Of a stretch of 64,000 bases of DNA, positions 37,531 to 51,018 are shown piece after piece (positions within the stretch are counted from its first letter, which is position 1; each line of letters starts with the position of its first letter). This DNA is from Sapria himalayana (taxonomy: Eukaryota; Streptophyta; Magnoliopsida; Malpighiales; Rafflesiaceae), in NCBI GenBank assembly GCA_029783825.1, contig JAREIK010005490.1, positions 1-64,000 on the forward strand. Direction: 5' to 3'. The position numbers were made by a program, and so were the translations under genes. The notes beneath the pieces were generated by a model, which worked only from the letters and a program-made list of their open reading frames with translations, was not told the DNA's origin and did not search any database.

Positions 37531-38121
37531 CTTGATACTACTGCACCACACACACATAACGACGGACCATTGTACACACGTGCACATATTCTTGTCCATT
37601 TTGGTGTAGCATTTAGAGGGGCCAGCAAGTCCTAGAAGCAGCCGGAAGTATGGGCCACCAACTTGTAGAGGGCACCACTAGCAAGCCGGGATGATAACAT
37701 TCAGACAACTGACGAGACCGAGCTAAGTGGTCAGGAGTAAACCCAGGAGTAGCTAGGAGTGGGTCCCACTAGCCTTATCAGGCAGCATAAAGGGCCAACC
37801 AACCATCGCCCAACAGGAGTAGAGGGTAATCGATGCTTAATTGGAGAGCCGGAAATATCCGAAGCATCACCAAGCAGGGCCAGTAAGAAAAGGAGTTCAG
37901 ACCAGCCACACGGGAGCGAAAGATTCAAACTTATAGTATTATTTCCGACTTTGTATTTTATACTTTGTATGCACCATGTAGTTGTAGCGATGGATTTAAT
38001 ATGTACTTTGATAGCACAGTGATTCAACATCAAATATGTTGAGACATAATAGAGATAAAGTAAAAGCTCCTATTATTTTGGTTAGAGCTTTAGCAATCAT
38101 TCTAGAGTTGAGAGAGGAACA
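37531..38121 (-). repeat. Insert C: reverse, internally deleted copy of insert A
   Basis: On the reverse strand it begins TTCCTCTCTCAACTCTAG and follows insert A for about 110 bp. At CTATCAAAG it jumps to the part matching A from about 20,755 and continues to the same right edge (GGTGCAGTAGTAT). The missing piece corresponds to about 18,897-20,755 of A. Both satellite junctions are the same as those of A. Substitutions relative to A are clearly more frequent than between A and B. An open frame at 37,731-38,033 (-) aligns without gaps to the one at 20,838-21,065 in A (SGSPI, GPLCCLI, LVGPTP in common). I do not recognise it and do not call it a gene. Confidence 0.82.
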
Positions 38122-38759
38122 AAATAAATTATTTTAATTATTCAATATAATTTTAATTATTATTTTAATTATTTATCAGTTTATTTTCATAAAAATATTA
38201 ATTACAAAATAAATTACTAGTGAGACAGATCTAATTTAAATTAAACTGGTATTCCTAAAAAATAAAGAATAAAACTCATTTTTTTTTCATTTTAATTTTA
38301 AATATTCAAATTTAATTAATTATTTGTTTATTTTTATATAAATATTAATTACAAAATAAATTATGAGTCACACAAATATTAATTTTTATAAATTATTTTT
38401 CATCAAAATAATATAGATAAACTTTTTAAAAGAAAAAAAATTCAAAACAAAAAATTAATATATAGTAATATATTTTGCTTTGCTTCTGAATCATTTTAGG
38501 GTTTGTAATTATATTATAATTGATAACTATCTTATTAATAATAGATTATTAATTATTTTTTTGATCATTATTAGAATATTTATCAATAAAATAGTTTATA
38601 TTGAATTTATATGATATATAAATATAATGATTATTATAACTTAATATTGTATTCACTTTTGAAAATAATTCAAAAATTATTATATTTTCGAAGGTTATAA
38701 CCTTAAAAAATGAGAAAAAATAATAATAATAAATTTTTTGTTATTTATTTTTTAAATAA

Positions 38760-41700
38760 AACCTATAGATCATTAAATGATTACTTACTTAAATCAGTAT
38801 GCTCATAAATCCAGAAACCCCTAAATACATAAACCTTTTAACATCTATATACAACTTAATAAATAATAAATCTCATTTTTTTTCTATTTATTATAATTTT
38901 AAATATTCATTTTAATTATTTATAGTTTAACTTTTTAGAAAAATTAATTACAAAATAAATTTCGAGTGAGATAAATATTATTTAAATAATTTATTTTAAT
39001 AAAAAAAATATAAGCTTATAAAAAGAAGGAATATTTTAAAAATTAATATTAATATTTAGTAATATATTTTTATTTGATTTTTAATCATTTTGTGTTATGT
39101 AAATATATTTTAATTAATATTTAGATTTTTAATAATAGTTTATTAATTTAATTTTTGATCATTATTATAATATATATCATTAAAATTATTTATATTGAAT
39201 TTATATCATATATAATTAGTAAGATTAATAAAATTATACATGGTATTCACATTTCAAAAAATTTTAAAAATTATTTTATTTTCAAAGGGTATAACCTTTG
39301 AAAATCAGAAAAATCTAAAAAATTTTTTTTATTTTTATTATATAAATAAAACCTATAAACCACTAAATACCTAAAAACACAAATTGATAAACTTCTAAAT
39401 GACAAAACTTCTAAATAATCAAACCATTAAACCAGGATACCACAAATAATAAATCATAAATCACATTTTAATTTGTATTTATTATAATTTTAAATATTCA
39501 TTTTAATTATTTATTAGTTTATTTGTTATAGAACTATTAATTACAAAATAAATAAGGGGCAAGACAACTATAATTTTAATAATTTATTTTTAATCAAAAA
39601 AAATATATAAGCTTATTAAAAGAAGTAAAAATTTGAAAACAAAAAATTATTATTTATTAATATATTTTACTTTGATTTTGAATCATTATATATAGGTTTT
39701 GCAATTATATTTTAATTGCTATCAAACTTATTAAGAATAGGTTTTTAATTTATTATTTGATCAATTTTATAATATCTAACAATAAAATTACTTATATTCA
39801 ATTTAAATGTCTTATAATTATTAAGATTATTATAACTAAATATTATATTTACATTTGAAAAAAATTTTAAAATTATTATATCTTCAAAGGTTATAACCTT
39901 CAAAAATGATAAAAAATCAAAAAAATAATTATTTTATTATTTAAATAAAACTTATAAACCACTAAATGCCTAACCATTTAAATCTCTAGATTTCTTAAAC
40001 CTAAAACCCCCTAAATACTTAAACCATTAAACATATATAACCTAAATAATAAATAATAAATCTCATTTTTATTTGTATTCAATATAATTTTAAATATTCA
40101 TTTTAATTAATTTTTAGTTTATTTTTATAGAAATATTAATTACAAAATAAATAATGAGCGAGACATATATAATTTAAATAAATAATTTTTTATGAAAAAA
40201 TATATAAGCGTATAAAAATAAACAAAATTTCTAAAATTTAAAATTTTATTTAGTAATATGATTTACTTTGATTTTGAATTAAATTGGGTTCTACAAATAT
40301 ATTTTAATTAATATCTGTCTTATTAATAATAGTTTATTAATTTATTTTTTGATCATCAAAATAATATATATTAATAAAATTTTTTATATTTAATTTAAAT
40401 CAAATATAATTATTAAGATTATTATAACTATGCATAGTATTAATATTTTAGAACTATTAAAAATTTATTATATTTTCAAATGTTATAACCTTTGAAAATC
40501 ACGAAAATTCATAAAAATAAATTTTTTGTTATTTCATTAATTAAATAAAACCTATAAACACCTAAATGCGTAAACATATAAATCAATAAACTCATTAACC
40601 CCAAAACCACAATAAACTTAACCCATTAAATAGGTATACCCTAAATAATAAATCATAAATCTCATTATTATTAGTATTCATTATAATTTTATATATACAT
40701 TTTAATTATTTATTAGTTTATTTTTATAGAAATATAAATTAAAAAATAAAGTAATAGTTAGACAAATATAATTTAAATAATTTATTTTTCATCAAAAATA
40801 TATAAGCTTATATATTTTAGGGGTTGTAAATATTTTACTTTGATTTTGAATAATTTTAGGGTTTGTAAATATATCTTAAACAATATTTATCTTATTAATA
40901 ATTGTTTATTAATCTTTTGAATGATCATTATTATAATATATATCAATATAATTGTGTATATTGAATTTACATGATATATAATTATTAATATTATCATAAC
41001 TAAATATAGTATTCACATTTAAAAAAAATTAAAAATTATTATAGTTTCAAAGGTTATATCCGTCAAAAATGATAACAAATAACAAAAATTTTTTTTTGTT
41101 ATTTTCCTTTTTAAATAAAATCTATAAACTGCTAAATGCCTAAACACTTAAATCACTAAATTCTAAAATCACAAAACTCCTAAATATATAATATTTTAAA
41201 CCTGTATATTTTATCTTATTAATAATAGTTTTATATAATATCTATCTTATTAATATATTTTACTTTGATTTTGAATCAATTTAGGTTTTGCAAATAGATT
41301 TTATTTAATATTTATCTTATTAATAATAGTTTATTAATTTATTTTATTATCGTAATAATAATATCTATAAAAAAATTATTTATATTGAATTTAAATAATA
41401 TATAATTATTTAGATTATTATAACAATATAATATTTTCACATTTTAAAAAAATTTAAAAATTATTAAGTTTTCAAAGGTTATAACCTTTGAAAATAATTA
41501 AAAATAAAAAATTAAACTTTTTGTTATTAGATTTTTTTAAAAAATCTATAAACCATAAAATACCTAAATTCTTAATGACTAAACTCCTAAACCCAGAAGC
41601 CCATAAATACATAAGCCTTTAAATTAGTATACTCTAAATAATAAATAATAAATCTCATTTTTATTAGTATTCATTATAATTTTAAATATTCATTTTAATT

Positions 41701-44700
41701 ATTTATCAGTTTATTTTTATTGAAATATTAATTACAAAATAAATTATTAGTGAGACGGATATAATTTAAATAATTTATTTTTGATCATAAAATTATATGA
41801 TTATAATAAGAGGCAAAATTTTCAAAACAAAATATTATTATTTAGTAATTTATTTTAATTTAATTTTGAATAATTTTAGATTTTGCAATTATATTTTAAT
41901 TTATATCATTCTAATTAATAATAGTTTATTAATTTATTTATTGATCATTATTATAATATCTATTAGTAAAATTATTTATATTAATTTTACATTATATATA
42001 ATTATCATGATTATTAAAACTAAAAATTATATTCACATTTTAAAAAAAATTAAAAATTATTATATTTTCAAAGGTTATAACCTTCAAAAATTAGAGAAAA
42101 TCACTAAAGGCATAAACACTTAAATGACTAAACCCCAAAACACCTAAATACTTAAACCATTAAACCTGTATATCCTGAAGAATAAATAATAAATCTCAAT
42201 TTTATTTGTATTCATTATAATTTTAAATATTTATTTTAATTATTTATTAGTCTATTTTTATATAATTATAAATTACAAAATAAATTATGAGGAAGACAAA
42301 TATAAGTTAAATAATTTATTTTTAATAACAAAAATATAAACTTATAAAAAATGTAAAATCTTAAAAAAAATTATTATTTAGTATATATACTTTGATTTTA
42401 CATAAATTTAGATTTTGCAAATATATTTTAAATAATATCTATCTTATTAATAATAGTTTATTAATTTATTTATTGGTCATTATTATAATATCTAGCAATG
42501 TGATTATTTATATTGAATTTAAATGACTTGTATTTACTAAGATTATTATAACTAAATATTATATTTACATTTAAAAAAATTTAGAAATTTTTATATTTTC
42601 TAGGGTTATAACCTTAAAAAATTAAAAAAAAAATAAAAATAAATTTTTTGTTATATCATTGTTTAAATAAAACTTATAGACCAATAAATGCCTAAACACT
42701 TAAATCTATAAACTCTTAAACACAAAAGCCCCTAAACACTTAAAACTTTAAACTCGTATACCTTAAATATAATATAAATAATATATTTTTAATCAAAAAA
42801 AATATAAGCTTATAAAAAGAAGCAAAAACTAAAAAACAAAAATTATTATTTGGTAATGAATTTTAATTTGATTTTGAATAATTTAATCTTTTGCAATTAT
42901 ATTTTAATTTATATCTATCATATTAATAATAGCATATTAATTTATTTTTTGATAATTGATATCATATCTTTCAATAAAATTGTTTATATTTAGTTTATAT
43001 TATATATAATTATAATGATTCTTATTACTAAATATAGTATTCACATTTTTAAAAATATTTAAAATTATTATATTTTCAAAGGTTATAACCTTTGAAAATG
43101 TGAGAAAATATCAAATATAATTTTTTTGTTATTTCATTGTTTAAATAAATCCTATAAACTACTAAATGCCTAAATACTTAAGTCAAAAACTTCGAAATCT
43201 CGAAAACCCTAAATAGTTAATCTTTTTAAATTTCTAAACCCTAAATAATAAATAATAAATCTCAATATTATTTTTTTATTATAATTTAAAATATTCATTT
43301 TATTTATTTATTCGTTTATTTTTATTAAATTTTAATTACAACATAAATTATGAGTCAGACAAATATAATTTATATAAATTATTTTTCATCAAAAAATATA
43401 GATAAACTTAAAAAAAGAAGAAAAAATTTCAAAACAAAAATTTATTATATAGTAATATATTTTTCTTTCCTTATGAATCATTTTAGGTTTTGTAATTATA
43501 TTTTAATTAATATTTATCTTATTAATAATAGATTATTAATTTATTTTCTGATCATTATTAGAATATTTATCTATAAAATTATTTATATTGAATTTATATG
43601 AAATATAAATATAATGATTATTATAACTAAATATTGAATTCACTTTTGAAAAAAATTTAAAAATTATTATATTTTCAAAGGTTATAACATTTGAAAATAT
43701 CAAAAAATAATAAAAATAAATTTTTTGTTTCTTTATTTTTTAAATAAAACTTATAACCACTAAATGCATACACAGTTAAATCAGTAAACTCTTAAACCTA
43801 GTAATTCATAAATACATAAACCATTAAACCAGTATATACTACTTAATAATTAATAAATCTAATTTTTATTTCTATTTATTATAATTTTAAATATTGATTT
43901 TAATTAATTTTAGTTTATATCTATAGAAATATTTTTTACAAAATAAATTATCAGTGCGAGAAAAATAATTTAAATAATTTATTTTTAATCTATAAAAGTA
44001 TTTACGCTTATAAAATAAGTAAAAATTTAAAAATTAAAAATTATTATTAAGTAATATATTTTACTTTAATTTTGAATCAATTTGGGTTTTCTAAATATTT
44101 TTTAATTAATATCTATCTTATTATTAATAGTTTATTAATTTAATTTTTGATCATTATTATAATATCTATCAATAAAATTGTTTATATTGAATTTATATGA
44201 TATATAATTATTAATATTATTATAACTAAATATTATATTCACATTTCAAAAAATTTTAAATATTATTATATTTTCAAAGGTTATGACCTATGAAAATTAG
44301 AAAAATTTACAATTTTTTTTGTCATTTTATTGTTTAAATAATTCCTATAAACCTCTAAATGCCTAAAAACATAAATCGCTAAACTTCTAAATGACAAAAC
44401 ATCTAAATAATTAAACAATTAAACTGGTATACATTAATAATAAATTATAAATTTCATTTTAATTTTTATTCAGTTTAATTTTAAATTTTTATTTTAATTA
44501 TTTATCAGTTTATTTTTATAGAAATATTAATTACAAAATAAATTATTAGTTAGATAGATCTAATTTAAATTAAACCAGTATACCCTAAATAATAAATAAT
44601 AAAACTCATTTTTCTTCATTATAATTTTAAATATTCATTTTAAGTATGTATTTGTATTTTTTTATATAAATATTAATTACAAAATAAATTATGAATTAAA

Positions 44701-45664
44701 CAAATATAATTTATATAAATTATTTATCATAAAAAAAATAGATAAATTTTTAAAAACAAATTTCAAAACAAAAAATTATTATATAGTAATATATTTTACT
44801 TAGCTTCTGAATCTTTTTAATATTTGTAATTATATTTTAAATGATATATATCTTATTAATAATAGATTATTAATTTATTTTTCGATGATCTTTAGAATAT
44901 TTATCAATAAAAATGTTTATATTGAATTTATATGATATATAAATTTAATAATTATTATAACTAAATATTGTATTTAAATTTGAAAAAAGTTTTAAAATTT
45001 TAATATTTTCAAAGATTATAACCTTTGAACATGTGAAAAAATAAAAAAAATATATTTTTTTGTTATTTCATTGTTTAACTAAAACCTATACACCACTAAA
45101 TGCCTAAACACTTAAATCAAAAAAACTACAAAATCTCGTTACCCCTATATAGATAATCCTTTAAACTGGTATACCCTAAATAATATTTAAAATATCTCAT
45201 TTTTATTTGTTTTCATTAAAATTAAAAAAAATCATTTTGATTTTTAGTTTGTTATTTGTATATATGTATTAAATATAAAATAAATTATGAGTTACGAATA
45301 TAATTTAAAAAATTATTTTTCATTAAAAAATAGATAAGCTTATAAAAATCATAAAAAATTAAAAAACAAATAATTATTATTTAGTGATATATTTTGTTTT
45401 GCTTTTGAATCATTTTAGGTTTTGATATTATATTTTAAGTAATATCAATCTTATTCATAATAGATTTTTAATTTATTTTTTGATAATTATTAGAATATCT
45501 ATCAATAAAATTGTTTATATTGAATTTATATGATATATAATTATTATGTTTTTTTATAAATATATATTGTATTCACTTTTAAAAATAAATTTTAAAATTA
45601 TTATATTTTCAAAGGTTATAACCTTAAAAAATGAGAAAAAATAATAAAAATAAATTTTTTTTAT
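38760..45664 (+). repeat. One higher-order repeat unit, ~6.9 kb
   Basis: Runs from one copy of the monomer with CATTAAATG.TTACTTACTTAAAT to the next. The following monomers then repeat in order: the AAATTGATAAAC/AATTGCTAACC type (39.35 and 46.27 kb), the ATCTCTAGA type (39.95 and 46.84 kb), and the AAACACCTAAATG type (40.55 and 47.40 kb). The ATCACTAAAGGC type (42.1 and 48.0 kb) comes after a loss of about two monomers in the second unit. The same succession begins at 700 bp and again at the window end (63.96 kb). Boundaries are arbitrary and the number of monomers per unit is not fixed. Confidence 0.6.
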
Positions 45665-48600
45665 TACATTTTTAAAATAAAACCTATATATCATTAAATG
45701 CTTACTTACTTAAATTAGTAAGCTCAAAGACCCCAAAACCCCTAAATACATAAACCTTTTAATAGCTATATACTACTTAATAAATAATAAATCTCATTTT
45801 TATTTCTATTTATTATAATTTTAAATATTCATTTTAATTATTTATAGTTTATTTATTTATAAAAATTTATTACAAAAATAATTTTGAGCGAGACATATAT
45901 TATTTAAATAATTTATTTTTAATCAATAAAAAAATATAAGCTTATAAAAAGAAAAAAATATTTGAAAATTAAGTATTATTATTTAGTAATATTTTTTGAT
46001 ATGATTTTGAATCATATTGTGTTACGTAAATATATTTTAATTAATATTTATATTATTAATAATAATTTATTAATTTAATTTTTCATAATTATTATACTAT
46101 CTATCATTAAAATTGTTTATATTGAATTTATATGATATATAATTAGTAAGATTAATATAATTATACATGGTATTCACATTTCAAAAAATTTTAAAAATTA
46201 TTTTATTTTTAAAGGTTATAACCTTTGAAAATCATATAAAATCGAAAAAAAAAAAATTTTTTTATTATATAAAAAAAACTATAAACCACTAAATGTCGAA
46301 AAACATAAATTGCTAACCTCCTAAATGACAAAACCTCTAAATTAACAATCCATTAAACTGGTATACCATTTATAATAAATCATAAATCTCATTTTAATTT
46401 GTATTCATTATAATTGTAAATATTCATTTTAATTATTTATTAATTTATTTTTTATTGAAATATTAATTGCATATTAAATAAAGAGGGAGACAAATATAAG
46501 ATTATAAAAAGAAGTAAAGATTTAAAAACAAAAAATATCATTTATTAATATATATTACTTAGATTTTGAATCATTATAGGTTTTGCATTTATATTTTAAT
46601 TACTATCAATCTTATTTAATAATAGTTTATTAATTTATATTTTGATCATTATTATAGTATATATCAATAAAATTACTTAAATTGAATTTAAATGTCTTAT
46701 AAATATTAAGATTATTATAACTAAATATTATATTTACATTTGAAAAAAATCTAAAAATTATTATATTTTCGAAGGTTATAACCTTCAAAAATGATAAAAA
46801 ATCACAAAAATAATTTTTTTTATTATTTTATTATTTATATAAAACATATAGACCACTAAATGTCTAATCATTTAAATATCTAGACTCCTTAACCCCAAAA
46901 CCCCCTAAATACTTAAACCATTAAACCTATATAACCTAAATAATAAATAATCAATTTCATTTTTATTTGTATTCATTATAATTTTAAATATTTATTTTAA
47001 TTATTTTTTAGTTTATTTTTATAGAAATATTAATTATAAAATAAAAAATAAGTGAAACATATAATTTAAATATATTTTTTTTCATGAAAAAAAATAAGCT
47101 TATAAAAATAATCTAAATTTCAAAAATTTAAAATTTTATTTAGTAATATAATTTACATTGATTTTGAATTATTTTGGGTTGTGCAAATATATGTTAATTA
47201 ATATCTATCTTATTAATAATAGTTTATTAATTTTTTTTGATCATTATAATAATATATATTAATTAAAATTTTTATATTAAATTTACATCAAATATAATTA
47301 TTATTTTTATTATTATTAAGCATTGTATTCAAAGGTTATAACCTTTGAAAATCACGAAAATTCATAAAAATAAATTTTTTGTTATTTAATTGATTAAATA
47401 TAACATATAAACACCTAAATGTGCAAACATATAAATCAATAAACTCCTTAGCCCCAAAACCACAAAAAACTTAAACCATTAAATAGGTATACCCTAAATA
47501 ATCAATCATATATCTCATTTTTATTAGTATTCATTATAATTTAAAATATTCATTTTAATTATTTATCAATTTATTTTTATAGAAATATTAATTACAAAAT
47601 AAATTATTAGCGAGACACATATAATTTAAATAATTTATTTTTCATCAAAAAAATATATATGCTTATAAAATGATGCAAAATTTTTAAAATAAAAAATTAT
47701 TATTTAGTAATATATCTTATTTTGATTTTGATTCATTTTAGATTCTAAAATTATATTTTAATTTATATCATTCTTATTAATACTAGTTTACTAATTTATT
47801 TAATGATCATTATTATAATATCTATTAATAAAATTATTTATATTTAGTTTACATTATATATAATTATTAAGATTATTATAACTAAATATTATATTCACAT
47901 TTAAAAAAATTTAAAATTATTATATTTACAAAGGTTACAACCTTCAAAAATTAAAAAAAATTAAAAAAATTAAATTTTTTGTTTTTTCATTCTTTAGATA
48001 ATAACTATAAATCACTAAAGGTCTAAACACTTAAATCACTAAACTCTTGAACCAAAAAACACCTAAATACTTAAACCATTAAACCGGTATATCCTGAATA
48101 ATAAATAATAAATCTTTATTTTATTTGTATTCATTATAAATTTAAATAATTATTTTAATTATTTATTAGTTTATGATTATAGAATTATAAATTACAAAAT
48201 AAATTACGAGTAAGACAAATTAATTTAAATAACTTATTTATAATAACAAAAATATAATGTTATAAAAAAAGCAAAACATTAAAAAAAGTATTATTAAGTA
48301 ATATATTTTACTTTGATTTTGAATAAATTTAGATTTTGCAAATATATTTTAAATAATATCTATCTTATTAATAATAGTTTATTAAATTTTTTTTAATCAT
48401 AATTATAATATCTAGAAATGTAATTATTTATATTGAATTTAAATGACTTATAATTATAAAGATTATCATAACTAAATATTATATTTATATTTGAAAAAAA
48501 TTTAGAAATTATTATATTTTCAAAGGTTAACCTTCAAAAATTAAAAAAATAATAAAGATAAATTTTTTGTTATATCATTGTTTAAATAAAACATATAAAC

Positions 48601-49041
48601 CACTAAATGCCTAAACACTTAAACCTCTAAACTGCTAAACACAAAAGCCCCTAAATAGTTAAACCTTTAAACTAGTAAACCTTAAATATAATTTAAATAA
48701 TTTATTAAAATATTAATTACAAAATAAATTATGAGTGATACAAATATAATAAAATTAATTTATTTTTCATCAAAAAAATATATATGCTTATAAAAAGAAG
48801 CAAAATCTAAAAAAAATTATTATTTAATAATAAATTTTACTTGGATTTTGAATATTTTTAGGTTTTTCAATTATATTTTAATTTATATCAATCATATTAA
48901 TAATAACATATTAATTTATTTTTTGATAATTGATATCATATCTATTAATATAAATGTTTATATTTAGTTTATATTATATATAATTATAATGATTATTATT
49001 ACTAAAAATTGTATTCCCATTTTTAAAAAATATTAAAATTA

Positions 49042-49077
49042 TCACATTTTCAAAGGTTATAACCTTTGAAAATGTGA
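49042..49077. repeat. 36-bp perfect palindrome with TCACA/TGTGA outer arms
   Basis: Half-site TCACATTTTCAAAGGTTA with exact reverse complement. Here the outer arms differ from the usual ATAT form (compare 3787-3822), yet both arms changed together (CACA on the left, TGTG on the right). A similar pair of arms with one central mismatch is at about 18,187-18,222 on the reversed array. Confidence 0.9.
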
Positions 49078-51018
49078 AAAAATTTCAAAAATAATTTTTT
49101 CGTTATTTCATTGTTTAAATAAAACCTATAAACCACTAAATGACTAAAATATAAATTGCTAAAGTCATAAACGAAAAAACTTCTAAATACTAAAAATATT
49201 AAACTGGTATACATTAATAATAATTCATAAATCTCATTTTAATTTTTATTCAGTATAATTTTAAAATTTTATTTTAATTATTTATCAGTTTATTTTTATA
49301 GAAATATTAATTACAAAATAAATTATTAGTGAGACAGATCTAATTTAAATTAGACTGGTATACCCAAAATAATAAAGAATAAATCTCAATATTATCTTTT
49401 TCATTATAATTTTAAATATTCATTTTAATTATTTATTTGTTTATTTTTATATAAATATTAATTAAAAAATAAATTATGAGTTAGACATATAATTTATATA
49501 AATTTATTTTCATCAAAAAAATATGGATAAACTTTTTAATCGAAAAAAAAATTCAAAAAAACAAATTATTATATAATAATATATTTTGATTTTTTTTGAA
49601 TCATTTTAGTTTTTTTTATTATATTTTAATTGATATCTATTTTATTAATAATAGATTTTTAATTTATTTTTTGATTATTTTTAGAATATTTTATCAATAA
49701 AATTGTTTATATTGAATTTATATGATATATAAATATAATGGTTATTATAACAAAATATTAAATTCACATTTGAAAAATATTTAAAAATTATTATATTTTC
49801 AAATGTTATAACCTTTGAAAATATCAAAAACTAATAAAAATAAATATTTTGTTATTTTAATTTTTAAATAACACCTATAAACCACTAAATGCATACATAG
49901 TAAAATCAGTAAACTCTTAAGTCCAATAATGCCTAAATACATAAACTATTAAACTGCTATATACTACTTAATAATTAAGAAATCTAATGTTTATTTCAAT
50001 TTATTATTATTTTAAATATTCATTTTAATTATTTATAAGTTTATTTTATAGAAATATTTATTACAAAATAAATTATGAGTGCGACAAATATAATTTAAAT
50101 AATTTATTTTTAATCAAAAAAATATATACGCTTATAAAAGAAGTAAAATTTTAAAAATAAAAATTATTATCCAGTAATATTTTTTACTTTAATTTTGAAT
50201 CAATTTGGGTTTTGTAAATATTTTTTAATTAATATCAATCTTATTAATAATAGATTATTAATTTAATCTTTGATCATTATTATAATATCTATCATTAAAA
50301 TTGTTAATATTGAATTTATACGATATATAATTAGTAAGATTAATATAATTATACATAGTATTCACATTTCAAAATATTTTAAATATTATTATATTTTCAA
50401 AGGTTATATAACCTAAGACAATGAGAAAAAATTACAAACTTTTTTTTTGTTATTTTATTGTTTTAAAAAACTTATTAACCACTAAATGCCTAAAAACATA
50501 AATCACTAAAGTCATAAATTAAAAAATCTCTAAATACTTAAAGCATTAAACTGGTATATAGTAATAATCAATCATAAATCTCATTTTAAATTTTATTCAG
50601 TATAATTTCAAATTTTTATTTTAATTATTTATCAGTTTATTTTTATAGAAATATTAATTACAAAATGAATTATTAGAGAGATGGATCTAATTTAAATTAA
50701 ACCTGTATCACTAAATAATAAATAATAAATCTTATTTTTTTTATTATAATTTTAAATGTTCATTTTAATTAATTATTTGTTTATTTATATATAAATATTA
50801 ATTACAAAATAAATTATGAGTTAGACAAATATAATTTATATATATTATTTTTCATCAAAAAAATATAGATAAACTTATTAAAATAAAAAAAAATTAAAAA
50901 CAAAAAATTATTATATAGTATTATATTTTTCTTTGCTTCTAAATCATTTAAAGTTTTGTATTTATATTTTAATTAATATCTATTTTATTATTAATAGATT
51001 ATTAATTTATTTTTTGAT

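Larger units (their letters stand above)
38122..51018 (+). repeat. AT-rich satellite array, segment 7 (forward)
   Basis: The longest uninterrupted stretch, about 21 monomers. From 38,122 to about 42,830 it mirrors 14,400-18,781. From about 38,700 to 41,430 it also repeats, in the same orientation, the monomers at 700-3,420, including the truncated monomer with TATATTTTATCTTATTAATA at 3,196 and 41,206. The ATTAAATG.TTACTTACTTAAAT monomer recurs at 38,760 and 45,665. It ends at about 51,018 in the TTTTTTGAT motif, at the truncated end of hAT copy 2. No gene is seen. Confidence 0.95.

Noticed and set aside
37759..38022. + strand open frame in insert C opposite the frame shared with A
   Set aside because: The equivalent frame in insert A is broken by stops, so it is not conserved.
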